From the NCBI GenBank assembly GCA_022606425.2, contig JAHDVF020001251.1, positions 1,908,501-1,972,500 on the forward strand: a stretch of 64,000 nt of DNA. Direction: 5' to 3'. The notes below the pieces were generated by a model that saw only the letters and a program-made list of their open reading frames with translations, was not told the DNA's origin and did no database searches. This stretch comes from Lepidostoma basale. Its lineage: Eukaryota > Arthropoda > Insecta > Trichoptera > Lepidostomatidae. Position 1 is the stretch's first letter. Each line of letters begins with the position of its first letter. Positions 21,901 through 36,900 of the stretch are shown here, in pieces. Both the position numbers and the translations under genes were made by a program.

Positions 21901-24900
21901 AAGAGTGAGATGCGAATATAGTGTCGCGTACTCAGCGTCTGCAACATTAGTGTAAACGGTGAAAATCTGGAACAAGTGGATGAATTTGTTTATTTAGGAA
22001 GTAGTTTACAAAGGATGGGAGGGTGGAGAAGGATATTGAAAGAAGGGTTGGGGCAGGCAACAGAATAAATGGTGCACTTAAAGTTGTCATCGCAAACAAA
22101 AGCCTATCCAAAAAAGCTAAGATGGCAGTGCACAATGGTGTTCTTGTGCCGACCCTTATGTATGGAGGTGAAGCATGGAACTGGCAAAAGAAGGATGAAC
22201 GTAGAATAAATGCAGTAGAAATGAGATCTCTAAGACGAATGTGTGGCAAATCTGTTTATGATAGAGTGACAAATGCAAGTATAAGAAGTGAATGTGGTGC
22301 GAATGAAAGTGTTATGAACAAATAAGGAAAGGGTCATTAAGATGGTTTGGACACATGGAAAGAATGAGTTAAGACAGAATGGTAAAGAAGGTATATGTAA
22401 ACGGCGTGAACGCAGCTAGAAATAGAGGAAGGCCGAGGAAAACGTGGCACGATCAAATCAATCAAATATTGAATGTCGGTCACGTGAGGAGTCGGAAAAA
22501 TCGACGTGCGTGCATGACAAGATGTATGAATGTAGAGGAATCGAGAGACGTATGTCAGGACAGAACAGTGTGGCGTTCCATTCTTTCTGCCTATCCCTCC
22601 GGGGAGACGGCATGATGGTAAGTTAGTTTACTCAGCGTTACGAATTTTGTTTCTGATGTTCACAAAATACCTCCGATGTACCCGATGAATTCTGATTATT
22701 AATATTATTGTTTTAATCAATGCGTAAATATATTATGGAGGAATACCTAAAATCTTAACCTTGTATTTATTAAATGTATAGAGATATTGATGGTTATTAG
22801 AAGCAACGTGTAGAAGATACCCATCACAGGGAAGGGAGAGTTTATGAAGATAGAACAAAATCACGGACAGCGTAGGAACGCCATAGCGTAGAGATGCCAT
22901 TTAAAATCACAGAAAGCACAGAAATACGATTACCAAAATCACAGACCGCGTAGAAATGCCATAAGTTGTAGTAAATTTATTTTTAAGAAATGTGTCAGGA
23001 AATAAAAGTGTGACAGTCCATTCGTTGGTTAGTTAGAGAATTGAAATATTCGTATCTCGATCTCTTGTATTCAAAATATTTTTATACTCTTTCTTGACGA
23101 TATCCGGATTCTTGCCTATTTATATTATGATTTTCGTAGTTTTACATCATCATTTAACCCAATGATCGGCGTAAGCACACTGTGCGCTCTACGTAGACGA
23201 TCGTCATAAGCGCAGCTGTGCGCGCTTCGGAATATTCGAAAGATGTATTTCAAAATTAATTCCGATTTTCTCACGACATCTATGAATATTTTAAAATATT
23301 AACAAACCAAAAAGGATCGATATTTTTCGATAGTTTGGGAGAAAATACGTGGCGTACCGGCGAAAATATGTGGCGATGAATGGGCTAATGAGTTATTTCA
23401 AAATGGCTCTCATACTCAAATAGTACCTACATCGCTTTGCACGCCTTCCCATCAGCCAGCCAATTAAAATGACAACCTCTGCCTGAATAGGCTTTTACAA
23501 GCAACCCTCCCCTCACCATCCAACAATATCCAACTTCATCTCCAAGAAAGACATCCCCAACATGTGGGGGAGCAATAGCCTTCGGGCTGGTACTCCCGAA
23601 AAGACAATATCCAAGATCCCAGATCATCATTTTATAACAAACACAATGTGTTTTTTTTTTGTTTGTTCCTTCTGGAATACAATTCAAATTTTTAAAAATG
23701 GAATCGTCTGATTTATGGATCATATTTTGTGATGTTTGTTGCAGCATTTCTGGACCAGATTAAAGATCCTGAATTCCTCGAATGGGCCGCCGAACTCCAC
23801 AAGCTGTGGCTGCTCCTAGGGAGAAAGATGAAGTCAGACGTCGCCATCAATCAGCATCTCTACTCTATCATTTACGTGGATCATCCTGTCATTGTACCAG
23901 GTAAATATCATCATATTATTATTCTTCTTCAGCCTATTCCCGTCCACTCATGGACAAAGGCCTTCTCCATTTTCTTCCACGTCACTCTGTCTTGTGCAGA
24001 CTGCATCCAGGTTATTCTGACATGACTATTCAGGTAATCCTTCCACCGTAGTTGCGGTCGCCCTGCACATCTCTTTGTCGTCCACGGTCTCCAAGTCAGA
24101 AATCTTCTTGTCCATTTTTCGTCCAAGCTTCTGGCTACGTGACCTGCCCATTGCCACTTTAGAGTCTACCCGGTGGATGATGTCAGTGATCTTTGTTTTT
24201 TCTTTCGTTTTTTAGAGGTATGACTCTATAGAAATGTTTGCAAGAATGCTATGTCACATATTGAAAGACGGTTTAATTGAATTGTTTGACGTTATTCCAG
24301 GAGGAAGATTTCGCGAGTTTTACTATTGGGATTCCTACTGGATCGTGAAGGGACTGCTCTTGTCTGAGATGAAGGCCACCGTCAAAGGAATGCTCTCGAA
24401 CTTCTTGTCCATCGTCGACAGGAACGGACACATCCCTAATGGCGGAAGAGTCTATTATGCCATGAGGTAAAAATCAACATTTTCTTCACCTATACCATCT
24501 TTAACATCTTTAGCACTTGATATATGGAGCGGAGACCTGGAGCCTGAGTGTTGTGGATTCCCAGAAGTTGCGGGTGTTTGAGCCCAAAATCCTAAAGAGA
24601 ATTTTTGTCCCAGTCCGCTAGGACGAATATGTAGAGAACATGCACACCTGGTATACAATGCGTTAGTTGCTCCTCACTTTAATTATTGTTCCACCATTCT
24701 ATATTTGATTAATAAAACCGATATATAATAATAATAATAATAAATTGGATAATTTATAGAGCGCTATTTTATTGAATTATCCATCTCAAGAGCGCTGTAG
24801 AAGATGCTCCGTTTTATCAACTAGATAAAAATAATAATAATAATAACAAGAATTATAAACATATTTAGTATGAGGGCTGCACCTGACGTAGTCGATCAGC

Positions 24901-27900
24901 CCTTCCTGTCAGGAAATGATAATTTGAAAAGGTGCGTTTTGAGTCTCGATCTAAACTCTGATTGATTCTCAATGCACTTAAGGTCTGCTGGAAGATTGTT
25001 CCAGGCTGAAGGGCCGGCTACCTCAAATCTCGGTCGCCAAAGTTTGTGCTTGGACAGCGTTTTGGCACAGTCAATCTACCGATCGCAGAAGACTTAGCTA
25101 ATCGCAATGTAGACTGTCTAGCATTCAGGTTCTCGTTGATGCAGAGTTCAGATATATAAGCTGGTGTTTTTCCATGCAGCGCCTTATAGACCATCCAGCA
25201 GAGCTTGTATTGTATCCTTTCTGGACATTTCAGCCAGTGGAGCTCCTTAAGATGCTGTGTTATGTGACAACTCTTTGGCAAATACTCAAAATATGCAAAT
25301 AATTCAAAATAAAGCAATGAGAATTGTACTGAAGTGCAGTAGACGCGCACGATTTAAGACGATGCTTGAAGATTTAAAGATGTTATCAATAAGACAGGGT
25401 CACCTTAAATACACTTGTTTTGCTTACAAATTGAGGGGTGGGCTTCTTCCAAAATATTTGTGTGACCAGGCTGCTTACAATTATGAAATACATGGGTGCT
25501 CAACGAGAGTAATACATGGGTACTCAAATTTTAGAATTAATAGAACATTATCAAGGGGTTCTGAAAACAGATTTTTTTTACAAGGATTTGAAAAAAATGC
25601 TGGACAGTGTTCTGAAGGATCTACAGTTGTTGGGAGTTTGGGCAGAAGAGTGAAAGTCCAAGGGCTCAAGATAGGGCTAGCTGGAGAAACTTTTTGGGAT
25701 GGATCAATCGAATCCGATCCGATATCACAAACTGCTTTTATTTTTGCAGATCGCAACCTCCGATGTTGTTACCGATGATAAAGCTGTACATAGAAAATAC
25801 CAATGATCTGGAGTTCATACGCAGCAACATACACACCATGGAGAAAGAGTTTCGTTTTTGGATGAGTAACCACACCATCGAAGTGCATAGAGACGGAGCC
25901 AGGTAACATTCATAACTAACTAACTAACTAACTAACCATCACGCAGTCTCTCCCAAAGGGTAGGCAGAAAGAATGGACTGCCACACTTGAACCGATGCGG
26001 CACTCCATCATTCTCTTTTCGCTCCCGCGGGAGATGCGGTGTGATGCGTTGCGAACCTCATCACCACCAATAGGCATCTCCCAAACACAAATTATTTTAA
26101 AAATTCTGTCTAATTGGTGACAACCTACAAAGAAAGAACCTCTCTATGACAATAGTTTATCTACGATATGTCTATGTCATAAAACAATAAAAAGTAATAG
26201 GCTTATTAATGGGGACCTTCGTAGTAGAGTGACAAGAGGTACGACTACCACACCGAAGGTCCTTGGTTTGATTCCCGGCGATGGCAGTGTGATTGTCACA
26301 CTGTCTTTGGTCTGGTGTAGAAATCACGTGACAATAAAATAGCGAGAGATTATCTACCTATTACATGTAACGAGAATCAATAGCTAAATAATTGTATACA
26401 GTAATTGGGTTAATAATGTAAAAAATATGTTACTGTTTTTAGTTATCGACTTGCGCACTATGCTGACGGATCTAAAGGCCCCCGCCCTGAAAGCTACAGA
26501 GAAGACATTGAAAGTGCTAGGTAATTCTTTTTTAAATTATTCAAAACTAGCTGACTTGGCAAACTTCGTACCGCCTCAGAATCAATAAATGTTGTGTTAA
26601 CTTATTACTTGAATTTAAATTCAGTTTTTTATTAAGTTAAAATGAATATTCAAAATGAATTTAGTTCAATAAATGTGCAAAAATCAAAATGAAAAGTATT
26701 TGAATTACATTGTCTCAAATGTCATGTTGAAGTCACTAACATATTTTATAATAATAATAATATTAATGGATATGGGATACTAAAATCAATTAGTGTAATA
26801 CATTTTCTTCTCAAAGTGCTATGTCAGGTCTCCCCGATGTCTGCTATCACTTTGGAATAGGCCTCTCTATCCTGTACTACCTGGAACAACTCCCTCACCC
26901 TCCGAATTCCGATCCAGTCTTTGATGTTTTCCAGCCAGGACATCTGGGGTATTCCCACACCGCGCCTACCCTCAAACTTCACTTTCATGATGAGCAGACC
27001 GTATTTTTCATTGCGCAGAATGTGTCCCAAAAATATCATTTCTCTAGTCTTTATCTTCGTCCGCTTGTCTCCATCCACTGCTGGACGTTAGCCTCTCCAC
27101 TTCCACGCCATCCCTCTCGGTCTCTCGCCAGTATTCTCCAGGCTCTTCCTGCCGTCCGCACAATATCATCGCTCCATATCTCTGGACACTTCTCCGGCCC
27201 AACCTTGGCCTCCATTCAGTAACCCTCTGGCTCCATCTTCCATCATCCCGTCAACACACATGACCAGCCCACTGCCACCTCATCCTCGCAATGCGTATCC
27301 CTACATCGGTGACCCTGGTGCGTCTTGTAATCTCCACATTGGCTATATGGTCTCTAATCGAGATACCCAGTTTAGATCTTTCCATTGCCCGTTGTGCAAT
27401 TTTGATTTTGTGCATTTCTTCTTTAGTTAACGTCCATGTCTCGCATCCATAGGTCATCACAGGTAACACACACTGGTCCAGCACTTTATTTTTAAAAATT
27501 TGTGGCATGTCCGACTTGAAGATGTTGCCCAGCCTTCCGAATGCAGACCAACCGAGCTGTATTCTCCCATCAATCTCCTTGACTTGACCCCCTCTTCCAA
27601 AAGCCAACAGATGACCAAAGTACACATATTCATCTACCACTTCTACATTTTTATTATGGATTTTAAGGTCTTCCTTGTAAACCTTACATACTGTATATAG
27701 CAAAGGACATCGTTTATTTTCTGCAATTTCCAACATTCTTCGATTGAGACAGAGAAATATATTGTCATCTCAACTATTTAATTTATACTCGGATAATATA
27801 TTTAAATAATACGTATTTTAAGTTAAATTCTCAATATACTCTTAGCTTATAGTACATTCATTAATTTGAATAAATGTTCAAGACTATTTTAATAACAACC

Positions 27901-30900
27901 ATTTGTTAAACATTTGATTGTCATATTATTTTTATATTTAATTTGTTTTGTATCCTCCAGGTATTTTGATTCCGAAGAGAAGAGAGAAGGGTACTATGCA
28001 GAACTGAAAGCAGCCGCAGAGTCTGGTTGGGATTTCTCCACCAGATGGTTTATTCTTAATGGCACAAACAAAGGTAAAAACAAATTCTATACGATGCGCT
28101 TATGTTCAAAAAATGGACACCACCAGACTCCCCTATGTTGCACTACATAATCAGCCTCAAGGGTCTTGTCCTCGTAGAAGACCTCCTAAAAGATGGAAGG
28201 ACAGCTGGGAGTTTACCTCACAGGAGGAGCAGCATCCTGGAGAACAGACCACATTGGTCGATAGCAAGGAAGAAATAGATTTATCTATAATATTTATAAA
28301 TGGTCATACCAGTCTATTGAAAGGCAAATGTGGAAGAAGTTAAAAAACATTGTTTTATTTCAATATTATATTTTTATTAAATGCTAACTAACTAACTTAC
28401 CATCATGCCTTTTCCCATGAGAGGTATGCAGAGAGGATGGATCGCCACATTGTTCTATCTTGGCATAATTCTGGCGCCTCTTCTACATTCACACATCGTG
28501 GCATGCACGCTCGATTAATTTGGTCATGCCATATCTTTCTTGGCCATTGACTAGAACTCCATTGTGCACTGCCATCTTTGCTTCATGTCTTTCTTGGCCT
28601 TCCTCGACTTCTTTTCCCATTCACACTACTTGTATATATCTTTTTAACCATTCTTAACTCATCCATTCGTTCCATATGTCCAAACCATCTTTGTGACCCT
28701 TTCTTAATTTTATTTATCACGCATTCATCCGCCTGACATTCCTTTCTTACTTTATCATTAGATATTCTATCATACATTGTTTTTCCGCACATTCTTCTTA
28801 GTGACCTCATTTCTACGACAATTATTCTACTTTCACCCTTCTTTTGCCAACTCCAAGTTTCACTTCCATACATAAGAGTCGGGACTAGAACTCCATTGTG
28901 CATTGCCATTTTTGCTTCAGTCGGTATTTTTCTATTTGCGGTAATGACTTTGAGTGCACCATTTATTTTGCTTCCAGCTCCAACCCTTCTTCCAATATCT
29001 TCCAAGTTAGTTAGTTAGTTATTAAATGCTAAAAACTGATATGAACTTATTTAATATTATGTTACCCTTTTCACTAGATATAACCATTGAAAAGTGTATG
29101 TATAATCTACATATATTTTAGAGTTTTCCTTATTATTATTATTATTATTATTCTGATGACTTGTATTTTAAATGCGCCGTTTTGTAAAATCAATTACTCC
29201 AAGAGCGCACTAGAAAATGACTGACCGAACAGTGCAGTCTTTAAAAATTTCTTAAATTTAACGTCACTATCCTCATACTTAATACTAACATGGAGGCTAT
29301 TCAACGCCAATGGACCCGCAACGCTGAAAGCACGATCATAGAAACTTGCTTTATTGGCTCTGACTGGAATTATTATGTTGTTTGCACTTGTCCTTAGTAC
29401 AAGTGTTTGACTTTCAAGTAGTAATCTAACAGGCGATTGTAATATCAAAAATGTAATTTTGCAGGGAACCTCACAAATCTGATGACTCGTTCGATTATCC
29501 CCGTTGATCTGAATTCTATTGTGTGCTGGAACGCACAATTGCTGGCCGAGTTTCACGATCTTCTCGGAAATCCCACGCAAGCGGAACACTACCGGCTCGT
29601 AGCTAACGAGTGGATGGAGGCTATTGATAAGGTAACCTAATCTTGCATATGGAAAAAAAGTAACCTAACATTCTTCTTCTTGAACAGCCATTGTTGTCCA
29701 GTACTGGATATAGGCCTCCCCCATACTTCTCCACGTATGACATGTCATACGGGGGGTGGTTGGCATTACAACGCCACGCTTGCCAGACGGGTTGGCGAGG
29801 TGTCCTTCCACGTTGGCCTATGAATCAATATTATCCACCGAGGTTAATTGCTCGATCTCTAACATTTCGCATAGTTTCCGGGGGAGACCAAAGTCGAGAG
29901 GGTGTGGATAGGTACTTGGGATCAGATCAATCCTCCAGCGTAGCATTGACCTAACATTATACCCAGTAAAGTTGTTTGATTTAAACGGATTAAGAAATAA
30001 AGGAAGACTGCGAAAAATGTCACATGATCAAATCAATCAAATATTAAATGTCGGCCACGTGAGAAGTCAAATTAAAAAAGGATCCCTGAGATGGTTTGGA
30101 CATATGGAACGAATGGATGAGAGAAGAATGGTTAAAATGTTGTATGCAAGCAGTGTGAGTGGAAAGAGAAGCCGTGGGAGACCAAGGAAAGCATGACATA
30201 ACTAAATTAATCAAATACTGAAAGGAGGCCAAATACAAAGTCGGAAAAATCGACAACAGTTCTTCTTCTTCTTCCCTTTTTGTAGACTCAGGAGTCTGTT
30301 ATTTCAGGCGGGTCCTCTTGAGATGCTGAACTCCAGCTTTCTCTCCACCGTTTCGGGGGTTTTCCTGGTCGGCGTTGTCCGTTTGGCGTTCCATGGAGAG
30401 CTATGTGTGGTATTCTATTTTTTTGCCTCCGGTGAAACGACGTAATGGTTAGTTAGTTAAAACCCTATAGGACTAAGTTAAGGTGGCAGATCTTACTTTG
30501 AATGGCGTTAGGCATCAGGCGTGTAATACAGTCGGGTGGAGAAGGATCCTTAAAGCCCCATAGACTACTGAGGTGTGACAGGGCAAGAAGAATAAGAAAT
30601 GAAGATGTATAATTAAGATGCAAAATTGTTCAATCACGCTTTTTGATTCCAGATCTTGTGGCATGAAGAAGTTGGAGCGTGGCTGGACTACGATGCCCAC
30701 AATGGCAAAAGGAGGGACTACTTCTATCCCACTAATGTGGCGCCTCTTTGGACGGGGAGTTACGACCACACCAGGTCAGAGTACTACGTCAACAGGGTTA
30801 TGAAATATCTCGACAATACAAAGGTTAGTAACAATAAAATATATTTAACCTAACTTACATGGATATAACCTTACATTTAAAACCTAACCTAACTTACTAA

Positions 30901-33900
30901 GGAACTGTTCTAAACTGGAATTTTAAATCATTCATTTAATAAAGTTATTGGCATTGAAATTTTTCATTTTAATAATAGAAATATAACTTTGAGCAATCTC
31001 GAAATTTTAGAAATTAAAAAAGCAATTTAAAATAAATAAAATATTATAAATAATCAAATAAATTTAACGTCAAGTCCAATCTTTGATTTATTTCCTTACT
31101 AATTACCTGAACCCCAATAAGAACTTTAAATTATTATTTAAAAATTTAAATTGAATCATAATATTTGTTATAACAAAAGCATAAACGTTCCAAAATAAAT
31201 CTTTATAACATCTGTCAGATCATGTAAACAATTTTATGATATTTAAAAAAATGTATCTTTATAATATATGTATCACTGAAGAAGGACTGTTTGTCCGAAA
31301 CATGTCTATGTAATTTAGTTATTTTTATATAAGTGTTGTTTATACAAAGTATACAAAAAAGAGAAAGAGATATAAAACAAATCAAATCAGTTTATTTATT
31401 CAAAAGACATTACAAACAGCATATATGGCATCTATTGAGTACAGGTAAAATATTATATACATACAACATAATACCAGGAATGCATTAGAGATGGTTCGAC
31501 ATTAGGAAGACAAGATACTTTCTTAAGTCAAGAGTATTTGTCTTCTGAACGAACTTTCACTAATGTGAAAGGCGTCGATCTCCGAGGAGACTGCGTTCAA
31601 CAATTTGTGCTGTCGCTGTCAGAGATATCTATCGGGGACAAAAAGACCAACATCTTCCAGCATGGCTGAGTTTTTGAAATATCCCCTATTCTTTTTCTTC
31701 TTCTTCTTCACTTTGTGTAGACTCGGGAGTCGGTTATTTCAGGCGGGTTCTCTTGAGACGCTGAACTCCAGCTTTCTCTCCACCATTTCGGGGGTCTTCC
31801 TGGTCTTCCTGGTATTGAATACTTTGACCACGAAGATGGTGCCTCTATCACTTATTAATGTAGTAAGAGAGATCAATCTAGACGGCAACACAAGGATCAG
31901 AGCAAATGGGAAATTCACTAAAGCCATAAAAACATCCATTGGCATCAAACAAGGCGATAGCTTAAGCCCATTTCTCTTTAACTGCATCATGGACAACATC
32001 ATTGCAGAGGTTGCATCTCTCAATTTAGGGTACACTCTGGGTAAAGAAGTAATTGGAATGCTTTGCTATGCAGACGACGCCACAATCGTGGCTGAAAATG
32101 AAAGCGACTTACAAGCAATGCTCTCAAAGTTTGATGAAACATGCTTAAAATACATCATATCCATCCCCTATTAATCTAAAGAAATGGCCCTATTACCCAA
32201 CATGTAGACAAATTACTTTTAAATAATAGATCTAATTCGTTATCAATTTTTTAGATTGACAACTATGCTGGCGGACTCCCAACAACTCTAGAACACTCCG
32301 GAGAGCAGTGGGACTACCCAAACGCGTGGCCTCCTCTGCAGCACATTGTTATTTCTGGTCTTCGACAAGCCGGAGTTCCCTCTGCCACGAGGCTGGCCCA
32401 GGAGTGGGCTGGACGCTGGGTACGCTCCAACCACATGGCCTGGAAAGAAGCCAGCGCTATGTTTGAAAAGGTTTATCTTTTTTTATATATTACTAAGTAA
32501 CTAACCATCACGCCGTTTCCCCGGAGAAGTAAGTAGAGAGGATGGATGTATTGTAAAAATACTAAGTGCAGTTATATCTGTTCAAATATGAATCCACAAC
32601 ACAAAGTGAACGCAAATATGTATGAAATTATCATTCTTATTAATTATTTAATATGTAGTTTTATATCATTGTTCAAGAAACAATAATGAAAGTATTTTGC
32701 ATGCTACATCGGCATTTTTTCCGCTATCTGATCCATTCAAGTTGTTTCCTGGATGAAAATAATTGAAAACAATTTTTTAAAATTCATTGTTTTGGCCGAA
32801 ACACTAGGATACTTCAACATTATCAACTGTTAAAATATAAAATGTCATGTGGCGAGACAGAGTGAGGATAGATGGACTAATAATAAGGTGGAGACCATGG
32901 GAGAATAGGAGAAACGTCGGCAGGCCGCAAAAAAGGTGGGCCGACGACATTGATGCCGTGGGGCGGAAATGTAGCTACGGCCGGCTGGAGATAGAGACGA
33001 GTGGAAGGGAAGGGAGGAGGCCTATGTCCAGCAGTGGACCGATAAAGGCTGACGAAGAAGAAGAAGAAGTAGAAGAAGAAAATATAAAACGCTGTTTATG
33101 GTGTCACAATTTTTTTTAAATTTATTTATTTTTCACGACAGCTGTTTCGTCAACTTATGTTGACAACATATCAGGTGTTAAAATAATTTTTTCATCTGTT
33201 AAAATTAATTGGAACAAATGCACACAAAGGTTCAAAAAATCCAAAACACCTGACGATGTCAACGTAGGTTGACGAAACAGCTGTTGCGAAATTTTTTTTT
33301 TTATTGTGATACCATTAATCAAAACCTTTTCTGGCTTACAGAGGTTCAGCTCTTGTGGCTATTCCTCTTACGTTTGATGGGAACATTGTTAGAAGGTGAT
33401 TTGGTGGGTTTGATTAAAAATTTCTTACGCAAGCCGGGCTTCTGGGCTTCTATGGGAGTACCGCCACTGTGAACAGGGTTTTATATTTTAATAGGTAACA
33501 CTGAGTTTAGAGGATGTATATTGTTTTAGATTGTGTATTGTTTTAAAATAAATAAATAAATGATATGTTTATTCTAGTACGATGCGACAATATCGGGTGG
33601 GCACGGTGGCGGTGGTGAATACGAGGTCCAACTCGGGTTTGGCTGGTCCAACGGAGTGGTGATGGATTTGCTTCACATGTACGGAGACACCCTCTCTGCC
33701 GTGGACGAGTTTGAAGCCTCGTTACCCCTGCAAGAGAACCGGGGGGTAGAGGACCAGCCCCCGGAAGAGAGCGGCCGGGTCAACGCGGCCAGCGCCAGCG
33801 GTGTGGTCACCATTATTTTGGCTGCTCTAGCCACCTTGACAGCCGGAGCACTCGGGTGAGGTTGGTATCTCCATCATGATATTTTTTTTCTCCCTATTCA

Positions 33901-36900
33901 ATGAATAGATTAAACTTCGTTAAAATGTATTCCATTCTAAAAAAAAACATATTAAAATTTTGTATGAAGGTTGACCTTCGTGGCAGAGTGGCAACAGCTA
34001 TGACTGCCATACCGAAGCTCCTGGGTTCGATTCCCGGCAAAGAAAGTGTGAGAAAAAAATTCTCACACTGTCTTTGGTTTGGTAGAATTCACATGACAAT
34101 AAAAATGGCGATAGACTAGCTACCTATCACATGTCATGAGAATCAATTACTAAAAATTGCATACAGTAGGTTCAAATAACTTGTTGTATACAAATATGAG
34201 AAAAGCAACGGGAAACTGTCACATTAATATATATTACATTATATACCGACACTAGTCTTACAATGTTTTTTGGGATCTTAGAAAAATCTGTATAACTCAT
34301 CTTTCTAGACTGACATTTCAGTGATCATTGCAGTCTCCATCTTCAGGGTGGTTACTAGTCTTACCATTTCAATATTGACTATTGATATTATAACCTTACC
34401 ATTAACCTAACCTGAAAATAAATACACTTCTGACGATAAATTGTATCTCAATAGAGACGAAGATGCAAACTGGAAACAGAATATGGTGATCGAGGTGTTT
34501 ACAGGACTTGTGACCTGTCATTGGTTGAGTTAAGCGCACGCTTTATGTAATACAACATTCCCCGTTCCACCTTTTTCTTATGACCACCATGTCTGATAAA
34601 TTTTTGGAAGTTGTATATATGTTAATTTGTAACACCAAACTTCACAAGTTAGTTTCAATCTACACACTAGCGCCATCTATGAAGATTGGATTTTAAGCAT
34701 TAAGCAGAAGATTTTTTTATTAACGCAATGTGAAAGGCTACAGAAGTAGTACTACGTAACCTTTCACATTTTTGACATTTAACCATATCATTTTTGAACT
34801 GGAAATAAACATAATTCATATACATAACCTCTTATATGTCAGCCATTTTTATTATTGTTTATGTGAACTATAAGAACAATTAATATAAAAACATTTCTCT
34901 TTTGTTTCAGATATAAAACCATCAAAGTTTTTGGAGGGAAACTAGCTTATAGATTGGCGTGAGATGACCCGTGTTTTACTCGCATGCTTCTAATTCTTAA
35001 TACTTTATTTAATTTACTTTTCTTTAATGTTTAATTTATTTAATTCTACATAAAAACGGTATATATCGTCGACCTAACCTGCAATCACTTCAGCTGTCAA
35101 AATATAATTTTCTAAGATTGAAATAGGAACAAGTTGGCAACACTTTATTATAAGATTAAACTATTAAATGATACAAACTTTATATTAGAAATATGTATTG
35201 TGCAGTAAAATGCTACAATTTTTGCACAAACAAGGTTACATTTCCTTTTTTATTAATGTAATTTTATATATTAGTTTGAAAATGTGAAATTTTGTACATA
35301 CATTCTCATTTTACAGTACAAAAGTTTGCACGGCACGTTTTTATTAGCGTTAAGAATTTTTTTGTGTTTTCATTTTGATGGTAGTTAAATGCCCCAGGCA
35401 AAAATGCAATTTAGGTCGACGATATTCATTTTTAACTTGACATTCAAATGCAAAAAAATATATGTATTCACACTTTAACAAATATGCATAAATTGAGGTT
35501 AGAATGAAATGAAATTGTAAGCAAATTAATTTATTTCAATTGCATTCTTATTGATGAAATAAACGCATCAAACATATAAACCTGTCATCTTGTTCTAATG
35601 TTTGGTGACATAGACAACACAGAGTACCATAGTGTATCATATTGTTTTTTTTGTATTGAATGTCATATTGAATTATTTTTGCATGTTAATTGAAAGACAT
35701 TAAGTTTTGTTATTATTGTTTTGTTTTGTTTGTCTGTAAATACTAATTTACAGATTTTTTCTATGATAGCTTATTAGGAAAATGGAGGTTTATTAAGTTT
35801 ATTTAAAAATATCTCAATCTATTTAGTTAAACCCAACAATTCCAAAGAAGGATACTTTTTAACAATGCACATTCAGTTTAGGCATTACAATAGTTTAGGT
35901 TGTTTTTTAACTAGTAGAAATCGCTGGCGAAATACTAGTATAGTTTTAACTTCGAATGGTTAGAAGCATTTTACATATACACTTTTTCTTTACAATTCGT
36001 ATTTGAGGTTAGGTTTTCAAACCAAATGTCAGTTATTCGTATTTTGTAGCATAAGTTTTTAATTATAATGTTTAAATTGAAACCTTTTATCTATCACGTT
36101 TATCTACAAAATGGAAATTTTGTATCAATCCAGGGTATATTAAAATTACAAACATTTTTAAAAAGCAGGCTAAATTTATATTATAAGATTTATTTAGGCT
36201 TTTAAAGCTTTGATTTCATCGTAATATATTATTATTTGCATTGAATTTTACATATATAAATCTGATAACTAGGAAGTTATATATTTTTTGCATTTTTTTA
36301 TTTTTTGTATAATCCAATTTTCATGTCTATTCATGACTTTGGTTTTAAAGTTATACTTTGAATCTGTGGTTAGACTAAAAACTGACAAATATCAGAAAGG
36401 ATCTTCGGTGATTAATGAAATACAATGCCGTCTTGAAAGTATTCATCAGGCCGTAATGTTAAATGTGTCAAAAACTTGTATAAAAAATCACAACTTTTTC
36501 AAAATAAACATAAACATTTTTAAAATTGTTATTTCATTAAAATGTTGTAAAAAAATTTCAGTGTAGAGAGATTAGACAGCCAAATTGATATACCAGCACT
36601 GCGGAAACACAAATATATTACATTAAAATGTTTATAACACGTATATAAGGAGAAATAATACAATATTTTCCATTAATTTCACTTTTATAATAGAAATAAA
36701 ATGAGATCATGGCATGAAACACATAGTGACTTCATGGATTCCAACACTACATAGGCCTCAATAATTTCTATGGTGCAAATATTGTTTATGGTTCTTTATG
36801 GGCTGGCAAATACGTTCAAGATGGCATTGGTGAAATCATTGTAACCGAACTAACCACAGATCACATTATTTAACCAGAATTATTGATAAAAACGGTAATA

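Noticed and set aside
23427..23747. Antisense frame overlapping the start of trehalase exon 2
   Set aside because: Its 5' end is the complement of the acceptor and exon; the remainder matches nothing I recognise.
36288..36566. 92-codon plus-strand frame in the putative UTR
   Set aside because: Phe/Ile/Lys/Asn-rich composition is what AT-rich DNA gives by chance; no motif, and no start or splice context.
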